DNA of 64,000 nucleotides from Paenibacillus hamazuiensis (GCF_023276405.1 NZ_JALRMO010000001.1:2728001-2792000); one strand, 5' to 3'. Positions 51,215 to 60,862 are shown, numbered from the stretch's first letter. Notes: generated by a model from the sequence alone, not told the origin. A program made the numbers and translations.

Positions 51215-52794
51215 AAAAATGGCCGATTTCTCTCAAGTTGTTTGCGGTGACGTGCCTGTTTCTGACCCTGTTTTTATCCGCCGTGCAGTTCGTCCAGCTG
51301 TCGTGGTTCGAGCCTTATTACAAAAATAAAAAAATGAGCGAAATCAAAACCGCTCTCGATACGTTTAAAGCGCAGCATTACAAGTCACCGGGCGATTTCG
51401 AAACGCTGTCCCAATCGTTTTCGCCGCTCGAGATCAACTACGACGCAGTCGTCGCTACGGCCGACCTGAAAAACCCGGATAACATCGTCTACGATTTCGG
51501 GACAAACACGCCTCACATCCGTTTATTTCTCAAAATCAGAAATCCGGATGAAGCCGGCATGCTATCCCCCGAACGTGTTCAGGAGATGATGCTTCCCGAT
51601 ATCTTGAACGAAGAGCTGAAGTCATTCCTGGACGACCGGAAATTGTACGACGAGGTCACGGTGCAAGGTAGGACGGTCGCCTACGAATCCGACAAAATGA
51701 GCCCGATTTCGCGCGTCGTTGCCATCTCGCCCCTTCCGGCAGGCGGTTCGGCTCCGCGGCTGCTTGTCGCCATGCTGTCGCTGCAGCCCGTCGGCGAAGC
51801 GGGCACCGTGCTGAAAGACTTTTACGTTTATACACTGTTTGTTGTCATTCTCGGCATTTTACTGCTGGCCTGGATTTATTCGCGCATGATTTCCAGGCCG
51901 CTGGTCCGTCTTAACCATGCCGCATTGCGAATGGCCGAGCTCGATTTTTCGGTCGCCTGCGACGTTCGCACCGAGGATGAAATAGGCCAGCTCGGGCGTT
52001 CGCTCAACTCGCTTTCCGGCAATTTGCAGCGAACGCTCGGCCAGCTTCACGAAGCGAACGAGCAGCTCAAACGCGACATCGAAAAGGAGAAGCGGCTCGA
52101 GCAGCTGCGCAAGGAATTCGTCGCCGGCGTTTCGCACGAGCTGAAAACGCCGATCAGTTTGATCGGCGGTTATGCGGAAGGTTTGCGGGACAATATCGCA
52201 CAAGGAAAAGCACGCGACGAATACCTGGATGTGATCGTGGAGGAAACGGAGAAAATGTCCGCGATTATAAACGATCTGCTCGATTTGTCGCAGCTCGAGG
52301 CGATGAAATACAAGCTGCGCCTTTCCGACTTTCCGCTGAACGAGCTGGTGTGTTCGGCAGCCCGCAAATATGCGGTCGAAGCGGAAAAGAAAGCGGCGCG
52401 GCTTGACGTGTCCGTCAGGCTGCCGGATGGCGGGCATGCCTTCGTGCGGGCCGACCGCCTGCGCATCGAGCAGGTGCTGACCAACCTGCTCGGCAACGCA
52501 GTCAAGCATACGCCGGACGGCGGACGAATCGAGGTTGTTTTGCGCCCGGAGGCGGACGGGAAATGGCTCGTTTCGGTGGAAAACGAAGGTGAGCCGATTC
52601 CAGAGGATGATTTGCCCCATATTTGGGATACGTTCTACAAAGTGGAAAAATCGCGAACGAGCGAAATCGGCGGAACCGGCATTGGACTGGCGATTGTCCG
52701 AAACATTCTGAACTTGCATGAAAGCCGCTTCGGAGCGGAAAATTTGCCCGGCGGCGTACGGTTCTTTTTCACGCTGGATGCGCATGCGCCTTGA
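51211..52794 (+). CDS. Sensor histidine kinase (HAMP-HisKA-HATPase)
   Basis: 527 residues. TM1 at about 8-28, a large extracytoplasmic sensor (about 30-205), TM2 (VYTLFVVILGILLLAWIY), a HAMP domain, HisKA with His309 in VSHELKTP, and HATPase with N, G1 and G2 boxes (LGNAVKHTPDGG, GGTGIGLAI). The layout resembles VanS- or BaeS-type kinases that sense envelope stress or ligands. A 7-bp hairpin (52790-52807) overlaps the stop but lacks a T-run. Confidence 0.93.
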   Translation: MKKWPISLKLFAVTCLFLTLFLSAVQFVQLSWFEPYYKNKKMSEIKTALDTFKAQHYKSPGDFETLSQSFSPLEINYDAVVATADLKNPDNIVYDFGTNTPHIRLFLKIRNPDEAGMLSPERVQEMMLPDILNEELKSFLDDRKLYDEVTVQGRTVAYESDKMSPISRVVAISPLPAGGSAPRLLVAMLSLQPVGEAGTVLKDFYVYTLFVVILGILLLAWIYSRMISRPLVRLNHAALRMAELDFSVACDVRTEDEIGQLGRSLNSLSGNLQRTLGQLHEANEQLKRDIEKEKRLEQLRKEFVAGVSHELKTPISLIGGYAEGLRDNIAQGKARDEYLDVIVEETEKMSAIINDLLDLSQLEAMKYKLRLSDFPLNELVCSAARKYAVEAEKKAARLDVSVRLPDGGHAFVRADRLRIEQVLTNLLGNAVKHTPDGGRIEVVLRPEADGKWLVSVENEGEPIPEDDLPHIWDTFYKVEKSRTSEIGGTGIGLAIVRNILNLHESRFGAENLPGGVRFFFTLDAHAP

Positions 52795-52829
52795 GGCGAT
52801 CCTCAAGACGACATGCCGCATGACCAGCC

Positions 52830-53600
52830 TTAAACGCAGTCCGACAGCTCCTCCATCCGGCAAATGACGTGCGTCGGCACGTAGGCGGAAGGATACGGAT
52901 CCGTGCCGACATGGGGGTTTTCCTTCCTCAGCTTCTCCCTGCAAATGTCCAAAAACGCGGCTTCGTTCGGACGCTCGTCCGGGCGAAGCCGCTTCAGCGA
53001 ATCCGGCAGCTTGCGGTAAATCAGTACCGACGAAACCCCGCTTTCGTTTGCCAAAAAAACGTCATGATCGAGCCGGTCTCCCACATGAGCCGCGATCCGT
53101 CCGGTCTCCCGCAGCCCGCGTAAAATTCCCGCGTCCGGCTTGCCGCAGCCGGCCTTTTCCGGGGTAACGATTTCGTCGAACCATTCGGCGAGGCCGAGTT
53201 CCTTCATGACGGGGTATTGGTATTTGTAAAAGCCGTTGGTCACCGTCGCCAGCTTGAAGCCCCGCTCCTTCAGCTTTTTTAACGTCGGAATGACCGACTC
53301 CTCAAGCAAATGTATTTTCGGAGACGCGGAATGTTTCACCACCAGCTGCTCCACGTCGATATGCAGATCGAGCTGCAGTTCGCCAAGCAGCCGGCGCACC
53401 ATATCGTCCCAATCGTAAGCGGCCACCGTCAGGTTCAGCGACATGCGCCGCTCATGCTCGCGAACGAGCGCCTCCGTCGATTTGAACTCCCGCTGCAGCC
53501 GTTCGGAGATCAGCGCCTCGATTTCCGGAAACACCCACTTCCCGAACGGGTTTTGCATCAGCGTCCCGTCCAGGTCAAACGTAATCCATGTATGCATCAT
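52830..53600 (-). CDS. HAD-superfamily hydrolase
   Basis: 256 residues from ATG 53600, which overlaps the permease stop (ATGA); the frame is open further upstream but inside the permease gene. HAD motif I is FDLDGTL (Asp9, Asp11), motif II TVTNGFYKYQ, and motifs III/IV KPDAGILRG and VGDRLDHDVFLAN. Likely a small-molecule phosphatase. Last gene of the muropeptide operon, where dephosphorylation of a sugar or amino-sugar phosphate would fit (inference). Confidence 0.88.
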   Translation of the reverse strand: MMHTWITFDLDGTLMQNPFGKWVFPEIEALISERLQREFKSTEALVREHERRMSLNLTVAAYDWDDMVRRLLGELQLDLHIDVEQLVVKHSASPKIHLLEESVIPTLKKLKERGFKLATVTNGFYKYQYPVMKELGLAEWFDEIVTPEKAGCGKPDAGILRGLRETGRIAAHVGDRLDHDVFLANESGVSSVLIYRKLPDSLKRLRPDERPNEAAFLDICREKLRKENPHVGTDPYPSAYVPTHVICRMEELSDCV

Positions 53601-54418
53601 TTCACCGCTCCTGTCGTCATTCCCTCGATAAACTGTCTTGAAGCTGCCAGAAACGCCAAAATCATCGGGAGCGAGGACAGCGTAAGGCCGCAAAACAGCA
53701 GGTTCCAATCCGTATCATATTCGCCGAACAGCGTCAGCATGCCAAGCGGAATCGTCCCAAGCTCCGTGCTTTTGATAAAGATCAGCGGATAAAAGAAATC
53801 GTTCCATATCGCGATCAAATCGACGATGCTGACCGTGGCGAGCGCCGGCCTCATGAGGGGCAGCACGATTTTGTAATACACCTGAAAATCGCTGCAGCCG
53901 TCGATGCGCGCGCTTTGGTCGAGGTCTTTGGGCAGCGTGCGGAAAAAGCCGTAAAACACGAACACCGCAAACGATATATGCCCGGCCACATAAACGATGA
54001 CGAGCGACATGAGCGTATCGAGCAGCTTCAGCTTCAGCATCATCATGTAAAGCGGCGAAATCGCCAGCTTCATCGGCAGCATGAGGCCGAGCATGAAAAA
54101 CATCAGCACCAGCCCGTTCCAGCGGAACGAATAACGCGCGATGTAAAACGCCGCCATCGACGAGACAAACAGGATGAGCACCACCGACACGGCGCTGACG
54201 TAGACGCTGTTGACGAAATAATCGGAAAAATGTACCTTCTCCCACACGGACACGTAGTTTTCCAGCGAAAAGCCGGTCGGCAGGCCGAGCGGATGCGTCA
54301 TGATTTCCAGCTTCGATTTGAAGGATGAGGCGATCATCAGAAAAATCGGATAAACGAAAATAAACGAGAACAAGAGCAGCACCACATATTTTGCCGATTG
54401 CGCAAGCCGCAGAGCCAT
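53597..54418 (-). CDS. CUT1 ABC permease, MalG-like
   Basis: 273 residues, six TM segments and the EAA-type loop QSARIDGCSDFQVYYKIVLPLMRP. ATG 54418 follows GGAGG. Forms a channel with the MalF-like protein at 54461; no ATPase gene is present in the operon, so a shared MsmX-type ATPase is assumed. Confidence 0.92.
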   Translation of the reverse strand: MALRLAQSAKYVVLLLFSFIFVYPIFLMIASSFKSKLEIMTHPLGLPTGFSLENYVSVWEKVHFSDYFVNSVYVSAVSVVLILFVSSMAAFYIARYSFRWNGLVLMFFMLGLMLPMKLAISPLYMMMLKLKLLDTLMSLVIVYVAGHISFAVFVFYGFFRTLPKDLDQSARIDGCSDFQVYYKIVLPLMRPALATVSIVDLIAIWNDFFYPLIFIKSTELGTIPLGMLTLFGEYDTDWNLLFCGLTLSSLPMILAFLAASRQFIEGMTTGAVK

Positions 54419-54460
54419 GGATGACCTCCGATCGTATATTCGCCTGACAGAACAAATCTG

Positions 54461-55438
54461 TTAATGATCGACTTCCTTGCGTTTAAAGAAAAACATCGAT
54501 ACCGCGGTGGCGGCGGAAATGAGAATCAGCAATACGACGGCAAGCGCCGATCCCAGCCCGATCGACTCTCCCCCGCTGACCGATCCGAACGCAAGCCGGT
54601 AAAAATACAGCCCGAGCACGTCCGTCGAATAATAAGGGCCTCCCGACGAACCCTGCATCGCGAATATAAGCTCGAACGTTTCGAACGCGCCGATAAACGT
54701 CAAAATCGACATGATCATGATCGACGGCATCGCCAGCGGAACCGTGATTTTGTACACCATCGTAAGGCCCGACGCGCCGTCGATTCTCGCCGCTTCGTAC
54801 ACCTCCGGGGAAATCGCCTGCAGGCCGACCAAAAAAATAAGCACGGCAAAGCCAAGTCCGTACCAGCTGTTCACCAAAATGATCGCATACAGCGCCGTGT
54901 TCGGGTCGCCGAGCCACGGCTTCGCCAGCTCCTCCAGCCCGATCGCGCCGAGAAACGTGTTCAGCGCGCCGTAAGTCGGATTAAGAATCAGGCTGAACAA
55001 ATAACCGACGACAATGACGGACAGCAGCTTGGGGATGAAAAACAACGTCTTGAACAGCTCTTTGCCTCTGATTTTGCTGTTGATCAGCAGCGCCAGGATA
55101 AAAGCGACAACCAGCTTGGCCAGCATCGTGCCGATGAAAAAGATGACGTTGTGTCCGAGCGCACGGACAAACGTTTCCTTGAACGGGGATTCGGTGAACA
55201 GACGGATGAAGTTTTGCAAGCCGATGAATGAACCCCGGGTGAGGCCCTTCCACGAAAAAAAGCTGTTCAGCAGCGCCTGGAAAATCGGATAAATCATAAA
55301 CATCGCATAAAACAGCAGAGCCGGCAGCAAAAAGAGGTGGACAAGATGCTTCATGCTGCGCCTCCCCTTCCCTGCGGCCGGCTTGGACGGGGCAGACAAA
55401 CGGACTTCCTTGGCCGGATCGATTCCTGTTCCTGTCAT
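54461..55438 (-). CDS. CUT1 ABC permease, MalF-like
   Basis: 325 residues. A charged 30-residue N-terminal tail precedes six TM segments; the EAA loop is EAARIDGASGLTMVYKITVPLAMP. ATG 55438 follows GGAG. Located between the serine hydrolase and the second permease in the muropeptide operon. Confidence 0.92.
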   Translation of the reverse strand: MTGTGIDPAKEVRLSAPSKPAAGKGRRSMKHLVHLFLLPALLFYAMFMIYPIFQALLNSFFSWKGLTRGSFIGLQNFIRLFTESPFKETFVRALGHNVIFFIGTMLAKLVVAFILALLINSKIRGKELFKTLFFIPKLLSVIVVGYLFSLILNPTYGALNTFLGAIGLEELAKPWLGDPNTALYAIILVNSWYGLGFAVLIFLVGLQAISPEVYEAARIDGASGLTMVYKITVPLAMPSIMIMSILTFIGAFETFELIFAMQGSSGGPYYSTDVLGLYFYRLAFGSVSGGESIGLGSALAVVLLILISAATAVSMFFFKRKEVDH

Positions 55439-55472
55439 AGGCAGCTCCTTTTTCTATGGGATGCAGACCGTC

Positions 55473-56507
55473 TTACGCATGAAAAAGCGAAGCGAAAATT
55501 TCGTCGTGCAGCCTGCGGCGCAAATGCCGTAGAGGGTTGTTTCGCCCGAAGTGGACGGCATTCGTCAAAAAGATGACGGTCAGTTCACGCGAAGGGTCGA
55601 TCCACAAACTCGTTCCCGTAAAGCCGGTATGGCCGAAGCTGCCCGGCGTCCAGAGCGTGCCGCAGCTGTACGGGGGCGATTGCGGGTCCTCCAGCACTTC
55701 CCAGCCGAGACCGCGGTTTTGAAACGGCTCGCGGGTCGCCTGCCGCATCAGCTCCGCCGGGATAATGCCGAACTTCTCCGGCTCCAGCCAAAATCGCGCA
55801 TACCTCGCGAGGTCGTCCGCCGTGCCGAAAAGCCCGGCGCTGCCCGATACGCCGCCGAGGTGCAGGCATTTCTCGTCGTGCACCTCCCCGTGCACGTAGG
55901 CTCCGTCCACCAGCTCAGTGGCGGCAATGCGTGACTTCAGCGACGCATCCGGGTTAAACCGCGTTTCGGTCATGCCGAGCGATCCGAATACCGCCTTGCG
56001 CACATACCTGTCGAGCGGCTCACCGGAAATGCGCGCAACGATTTCGCCGAGCAAAATCATGCCGAGGTCGCTGTACAGCACCTTCGTTCCCGGAGGAGCG
56101 AGCAGTTCCTGCTTGAGCACGTCGTCAAGCACCCGGCGGCCTTGCGCCGTTCGCGGCTCATACGGGAGGTCGGCGGGCAGGCCGGAGCTGTGCATGAGCA
56201 GGTGGCGAATCGTCACCTCTTTGTGAGCGAACTCCGGGATATACTGAATCACCCGGTCGTTCAGACCAAGCTTTCCCGCCGCGACGAGCGTAAGCACGGC
56301 GGGCAGCGTCGACACGACTTTGGTCAGCGACGCGAGGTCGAACATCGTATCCAAAGCGATCCTTCTTTCGGCCGCGCCATCCGAAAAAGAACCGTACGCT
56401 TTCTGAAAACGGAACCGGTTATTTACATCCACGCTCAGCACACCGCCGGGAATTTTCCGCTCGCGTACCCAGCTTTGCACGAGTTTGTCTACGTTATCCA
56501 TTTGCAT
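55473..56507 (-). CDS. Serine hydrolase, beta-lactamase/AmiE-like
   Basis: 344 residues from ATG 56507; an in-frame ATG at 56552 would add an arginine-rich leader. Class C beta-lactamase fold: nucleophile motif S-L-T-K (DLASLTKVV), Tyr motif YSD (VLYSDLGMILLGE) and the third-box equivalent HTGFTGT. There is no signal peptide, so it is cytoplasmic. Position beside ykfC and ykfB suggests a muropeptide amidase or peptidase like Bacillus subtilis AmiE (YbbE), which frees peptides from N-acetylmuramic acid, rather than antibiotic resistance. Confidence 0.85.
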   Translation of the reverse strand: MQMDNVDKLVQSWVRERKIPGGVLSVDVNNRFRFQKAYGSFSDGAAERRIALDTMFDLASLTKVVSTLPAVLTLVAAGKLGLNDRVIQYIPEFAHKEVTIRHLLMHSSGLPADLPYEPRTAQGRRVLDDVLKQELLAPPGTKVLYSDLGMILLGEIVARISGEPLDRYVRKAVFGSLGMTETRFNPDASLKSRIAATELVDGAYVHGEVHDEKCLHLGGVSGSAGLFGTADDLARYARFWLEPEKFGIIPAELMRQATREPFQNRGLGWEVLEDPQSPPYSCGTLWTPGSFGHTGFTGTSLWIDPSRELTVIFLTNAVHFGRNNPLRHLRRRLHDEIFASLFHA

Positions 56508-56561
56508 TCCGAACCACCGTTTCTGAACCGGCCGTGCGCGTCGACTGCGCATGCCGGAGAT

Positions 56562-57494
56562 TTACGACCAATATCTGACAGCCAGACAAAACTCCTTCGC
56601 CAGCTTATGCCCATTCCATTGTACCGTCTCAACCGCGCCCTTGGAATCCGGAGAATGGATCATTCTTCCTTCCCCTTCATAAATCCCGACGTGGTGGATA
56701 TGCCCCTTCCCCTCGTCGCGCGCAAAAAAGAGCAGATCGCCCGGCTCAAGCCGCTCGCGGGCGACCGGTTTGCCTCCCTGCGCTTGCGCGGACGCGTCCC
56801 GCGGGATCGTGATGCCCTGCGCCTTGTGCATGGAATAGGCGAAACCGGAGCAGTCGTAGCCGAACGAGGACATCCCGCCCCACAAATACGGCAGCCCGAT
56901 AAAGCGCTCCGCCTGCTCCACGATCCGCTTGCCCGCCCCGCCGTCCGCTGCAGTCGGCGTGATGCCGATGCGGATGCTCACGTCCCGGCGCTCCAGCCAC
57001 CCTTCGCCCGAAGGCGTTAGCATGCGAACGCGGAGGTCCGTCTCTTCCAGCACCGGCAGCCGGGTCAAAAAGCTCAGCTCCAGCTCTTCAGCCATAGATG
57101 CCTGCGCTTCCGCCAGTTTCAGAACACTCGATGCCGCGGTCACTTCTGCCCATTTTTCCGCATCGACCGTCTCTCTCGTCTCCGCAAGCTGGCATCTCGG
57201 CACCCATCCGGGGTACCCGAGGTTATGTTTCGGTGTCGGCTGGTCGGGGATGCATATCTTAACCCAATCCCCCCACTCCTCCGTCACGACCACTTCGGTT
57301 CCGAGCAAAATCTGCGTCTGTACCCGGTTCGCATCGCACAAATCCAACTTGTCATCTGTCGTCATCGACCTTAGCCAGCCGCGCATATCCGCCGGATTGC
57401 TCAACGCCGGGGCGTCCAATGCTCTCGGCGAATCCGGCGAAGTCCATACGGTCGCCACCGCAACGGCCGCCCGCATTCTCGCAAGGCCGCTCAT
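56562..57494 (-). CDS. ykfC: NlpC/P60 peptidase, YkfC-like
   Basis: 310 residues. Two SH3-like parts occupy about residues 1-180 (VVVTEEWGDWVKICIP; LGYPGWVPRCQL); the NlpC/P60 domain follows with the triad Cys215 (YDCSGF), His268 (HIHHVGIY) and His280 (MIHSP). There is no signal peptide, consistent with cytoplasmic cleavage of gamma-D-Glu-diamino acid bonds in imported murein peptides, as known for YkfC. ATG 57494 overlaps the ykfB stop (ATGA), giving tight coupling. Confidence 0.9.
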   Translation of the reverse strand: MSGLARMRAAVAVATVWTSPDSPRALDAPALSNPADMRGWLRSMTTDDKLDLCDANRVQTQILLGTEVVVTEEWGDWVKICIPDQPTPKHNLGYPGWVPRCQLAETRETVDAEKWAEVTAASSVLKLAEAQASMAEELELSFLTRLPVLEETDLRVRMLTPSGEGWLERRDVSIRIGITPTAADGGAGKRIVEQAERFIGLPYLWGGMSSFGYDCSGFAYSMHKAQGITIPRDASAQAQGGKPVARERLEPGDLLFFARDEGKGHIHHVGIYEGEGRMIHSPDSKGAVETVQWNGHKLAKEFCLAVRYWS

Positions 57495-58591
57495 CCCAGC
57501 GCCTCCTCCCGGAATGCTTCCACACCGCGAATGCCGAGCCCGGCTTCTTCCGCAAACGTCATCAGCGGGCCGTCATATTTTACGCCGCCGTAGACGGGAT
57601 CGTGCAGCAGCATGAGCGGCGCGTCCAGATCGACGCGCGTAACGTTCTTCTTGCTTGCGGCAAAATGAGCCGCCGCCGTTACGGCCACGCGCGACTCGAT
57701 CATGCTGCCGACCATACATTCGATGCCGAACTCCTCCGCCATGTGGCAAATGATCTGAGCCTTGTAAATGCCGCCGGATTTCATCAGCTTGATGTTGAGC
57801 ATATCCGCCGCACGGCTCCGGATTATCTCAAACGCCTGCTGCGGGGAAAAAACGCTTTCGTCTGCCATCACCGGCGTTTCTACGGCATCGGTGACGCGCT
57901 TCAGCCCGTCGATATCGTGAGCCTTCACCGGCTGCTCGACGAGCTCGATGTCCAGTCCCATGTCTTCCATACGGCGGATCGAGCGGATCGCCTCCTTCGG
58001 CTGCCAGCCCTGATTGGCGTCGACGCGGATGCGGACGCCGCTGCCGACGCGCCGGCGCACCTCACGGATGCGCTCGATATCTCTCTCGATCGAATCTTTG
58101 CCGACCTTGATCTTGAGCACGCGAAAGCCCGCATTGGCGTAACGGGCGGCGTCCTCTCCCATCTCCTCCGGCAAGTTCACGCTGACCGTGTAATCCGTCT
58201 CCAGCCGATCCCGGTAACCGCCAAGAAACCGGTACAGCGGCATACCGCAACTTTGGCTCATCAGATCGTAGATAGCCATATCGACTGCCGCCTTGCCGCT
58301 CGTACAGCCGACCGCCGATTGGTGAACGGATTGCAGCAACTGTTCGTAAGCGAGCACATTTCTTCCGAGCAAAAGCGGCGCAAACGTATGGCGAATCGCA
58401 GCTTCAATGCCCTCCAAATAGTCCCCGGTTATAACGACGGTTGGCGGCGCTTCCCCCCAACCTGTCTTCCCGTCATCCAGCGTTATTCGAACCAACACGG
58501 ACTCCGCATGGTGCACCGTGCGCAGCGCCGTTTTGAAAGGTTTGATCAGAGGGACGGATTGACGCCGCACTTCAACGCTCTGAATGATCAT
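57491..58591 (-). CDS. ykfB: L-Ala-D/L-Glu epimerase
   Basis: 366 residues of the enolase superfamily. All active-site residues align at the Bacillus subtilis positions: Lys160 and Lys162 (LKIKVG), Asp191 (VDANQGW), Glu219 (VEQP), Asp244 (ADES), Lys268 (NIKLMKSGG) and the dipeptide-binding Asp321-x-Asp323 (DLDAP). It converts L-Ala-D-Glu released from murein into L-Ala-L-Glu. ATG 58591 follows GGGAGG. Lies 76 bp after the solute-binding protein gene. Confidence 0.95.
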   Translation of the reverse strand: MIIQSVEVRRQSVPLIKPFKTALRTVHHAESVLVRITLDDGKTGWGEAPPTVVITGDYLEGIEAAIRHTFAPLLLGRNVLAYEQLLQSVHQSAVGCTSGKAAVDMAIYDLMSQSCGMPLYRFLGGYRDRLETDYTVSVNLPEEMGEDAARYANAGFRVLKIKVGKDSIERDIERIREVRRRVGSGVRIRVDANQGWQPKEAIRSIRRMEDMGLDIELVEQPVKAHDIDGLKRVTDAVETPVMADESVFSPQQAFEIIRSRAADMLNIKLMKSGGIYKAQIICHMAEEFGIECMVGSMIESRVAVTAAAHFAASKKNVTRVDLDAPLMLLHDPVYGGVKYDGPLMTFAEEAGLGIRGVEAFREEALG

Positions 58592-58667
58592 TTGGCCGCC
58601 TCCCGATGCCGTTTATTTTACTTACAAATTATGCAGAGCCCAATTCGATGGATTAAGTGGGGATTTG

Positions 58668-59969
58668 TCACTTCGGTTTAAACCATTTGTCCGCAGATGC
58701 CTGCGTATCTTCGGCCACTTTTTCAGGCGTCAGCTTGCCGATGTACATGCCCTGCAGCGAATCCTCGAAAGTCGTCTTCGTCGTCGGCGTGCCTTGGCTG
58801 AAGTTGGTGAGCAGCAGGTACGGAGTGCTGCCCTTTTCGCTCAGCTGGGCCATTCTTTTCAGCAGCGGATTTTTCGGCTCGACCCCTTTGATCGGGCTAA
58901 CCCGGGTCAACTCGTCGCTGAACAGCTGGCCGAACTTTTTGGAAGCGACGAATTCCATAAACTTGAGCGCCTGCTCCTGATGCTTCGAGCTCTTCGCCAC
59001 CCCCCAGGAGCCGTCAACCCAGGTCGCAATATTCGCCGGATCGCCTTTTTTCGCGGACAGACCGGGGATAAAATCGATCGGAAACGGCACTTTATTCGCC
59101 TCGAACGTTTCCAGCCTGTGGCTTCCGTTTATGTACATCGCGGCTTTGCCGGTATAAAACAAACCTTGGGCGTCCTTGTCTTCGATCGCGACGAAATCTT
59201 TCGGGAAAAAGGCCTCCAGCTGCTTCATCCGCTTGATCGAATCGACGAACCTCGCGTCCTTGAAATTGGCCGCGCCTTTAAGCAGCGACTGCACGTATTC
59301 GTTCGCGCCGTATGCGCTCGGACCGATTACCGTATGCGTCATCGAAAGCAAATATGCCGCTTTCCCGGATTGCGCGATCGGCGTAATGTTCTTCGCTTTC
59401 AGCGCCTCGCACGTTTTGACGAATTCGTCCCACGTTTCCGGAATTTGCAAACCGTTGTCTTCAAACAGTTTTTTATTGTAAAAAATAACCGCGTTGTTCA
59501 GCATGAAGGGGACGCCGTACACTTTGTTGTCGCTGCCTTTGGCCGCGTCGAGGTAGCTGTCGGGAATATTTTCGAGGCCTTTCGTTTTGTCCAGCGGGGT
59601 CAAATAATTCGCATCGGCAAGCGCCTTGGCGCCGTCGTAAGGGCGAAGCTGCAAAATGTCGACGCCGGTGCCGGACTGCAGCGCATTCGTCAAAATCGTG
59701 TTGTATTCCGTCGATTTGAACGGCTTGAATTCCACCTTGATGTCCGGATTGTCCTTTTCGAACTCGGCGACGATTTTCGCGTAGCCATCCTTATCTTCCG
59801 GCCTCCAGCTGTACATGACAAGCTTGACCGGGTCGCCTTTCGGCTTGGCCGCTTCCCCGCCTTCGGCCGGCTTCGTATCGCCCGGCGTAGCCGCGCCTCC
59901 GCCGCAAGCACTCGCCATGGAGCTCAGCAGGATCATCGCAGAACCAAAGATCAGCTTCCTCTTATTCAT
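58668..59969 (-). CDS. Extracellular solute-binding lipoprotein (family 1) of the muropeptide operon
   Basis: 433 residues from ATG 59969 (MNKRKLIF; GGGGGGACGG upstream). Lipoprotein signal ending SMASACGGG, then a family 1 solute-binding fold (LVMYSWRPEDKDGYAKIVAEFEKD; PETWDEFVKTCEAL; YINGSHRLETFEANK). First gene of a seven-gene operon with ykfB, ykfC, a serine hydrolase, two CUT1 permeases and a HAD phosphatase. The ligand may be a muropeptide or cell-wall amino sugar (inference from context). Confidence 0.92.
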   Translation of the reverse strand: MNKRKLIFGSAMILLSSMASACGGGAATPGDTKPAEGGEAAKPKGDPVKLVMYSWRPEDKDGYAKIVAEFEKDNPDIKVEFKPFKSTEYNTILTNALQSGTGVDILQLRPYDGAKALADANYLTPLDKTKGLENIPDSYLDAAKGSDNKVYGVPFMLNNAVIFYNKKLFEDNGLQIPETWDEFVKTCEALKAKNITPIAQSGKAAYLLSMTHTVIGPSAYGANEYVQSLLKGAANFKDARFVDSIKRMKQLEAFFPKDFVAIEDKDAQGLFYTGKAAMYINGSHRLETFEANKVPFPIDFIPGLSAKKGDPANIATWVDGSWGVAKSSKHQEQALKFMEFVASKKFGQLFSDELTRVSPIKGVEPKNPLLKRMAQLSEKGSTPYLLLTNFSQGTPTTKTTFEDSLQGMYIGKLTPEKVAEDTQASADKWFKPK

Positions 59970-60011
59970 ATTTCCGTCCCCCCTCATGAAATTTACAATT
60001 CCTTAACAAAA

Positions 60012-60041
60012 ATTATATAAAATAATATATCTTTCTGTAAA
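60012..60041 (-). promoter_or_regulatory. Sigma-A-type promoter of the muropeptide operon
   Basis: On the minus strand TTTACA (60041-60036), an 18-base spacer and TATAAT (60017-60012), in an AT-rich stretch about 43 bp upstream of the ATG at 59969. Confidence 0.6.
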
Positions 60042-60077
60042 TAAATTTGAGAAATTTTATTTCATGAATAAGACAAT

Positions 60078-60105
60078 AAAACCGGCCGCCCGAGGCTGCC
60101 GGTTT
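60078..60105 (-). terminator. Rho-independent terminator of the redox/NarK operon
   Basis: Minus-strand stem AAACCGGC / GCCGGTTT, followed by TTATTGTCTTATT. It lies between the YkuD-type gene (stop at 60174) and the muropeptide promoter. Confidence 0.7.
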
Positions 60106-60173
60106 TGTAACGGTTTTGTAAAATAACAGTTTTAAAGGGCGTTACCGGTCCGGGCAGCTCTTTGTACCCGGCT

Positions 60174-60794
60174 TTACGCTCTCACTGTTGCTGCGATAAC
60201 GATTTTTGGCTTTTTGCGCGGATCGATCCGCTTCATCAGCCGCACGAGGCTGTCATAGGACATCGCTACACAACCTGCCGTAGGAGAGAACTCATTTTTC
60301 CATTCGTGGATAAATATCGCGCTGCCTTTCCCTTTCACCACAGGTTCCATATTGTACTTGACGATAATCGCGTGGCTGTATAAAGGGTCGGTCAGCCGTT
60401 CGAACGATTTCCACCTGTCCGAAGGATTGCCTTTATGATACACCCAGCGGTTATAATCATCCGAATCCGTATCGTCGATCCAGTAATCGTAATCCGTCAC
60501 TTTGCGATAGCGGATCAGAATGTCTTCCGGAGCGGGCTTCGTACCGAACGATTCGCCCAGCTCGTAACAACCGGCCGGCGTTGTACCGTCTCCTTCGGTT
60601 TTGTCCGCAGCGATGCCGCTTCGGCCTATTGCGACGGGGATGGGGCCCATCGTTTGCGTCCAGACCTCCCCCGACTTCTCGAACAGCTTGAGATCAGCGC
60701 GAAACGAAGCAGGCTGCTCCGCTTCCACCGAAATAACCTGTTCGCATAGGCCGAGCTGATCCCCGCCAAACGGCGGATCCCAAAACTTTTCCAT
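60174..60794 (-). CDS. L,D-transpeptidase (YkuD-fold) family protein
   Basis: 206 residues from ATG 60794, placed 6 bases after GGAGG; an alternative ATG at 60866 overlaps the upstream stop (ATGA) and would add 24 residues. The C-terminal half carries the catalytic pattern AIFIHEWKNEFSPTAGCVAMS, with His and the nucleophile Cys of the YkuD fold. No signal peptide or anchor is present with either start, which is odd for an enzyme normally acting on the cell wall. It may process soluble murein fragments or another peptide. Confidence 0.8.
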   Translation of the reverse strand: MEKFWDPPFGGDQLGLCEQVISVEAEQPASFRADLKLFEKSGEVWTQTMGPIPVAIGRSGIAADKTEGDGTTPAGCYELGESFGTKPAPEDILIRYRKVTDYDYWIDDTDSDDYNRWVYHKGNPSDRWKSFERLTDPLYSHAIIVKYNMEPVVKGKGSAIFIHEWKNEFSPTAGCVAMSYDSLVRLMKRIDPRKKPKIVIAATVRA

Positions 60795-60862
60795 AGTCAT
60801 CCTCCGGACTTGATTCGCTTCAGCCATTACTATATGCGACAATTCGCCCGTTTGACAACAGT

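Noticed and set aside
58584-60020. Long open frame on the plus strand opposite the solute-binding protein
   Set aside because: Arginine/phenylalanine-rich translation, no ribosome site and fully antisense to a well-supported lipoprotein gene; a codon-bias shadow.
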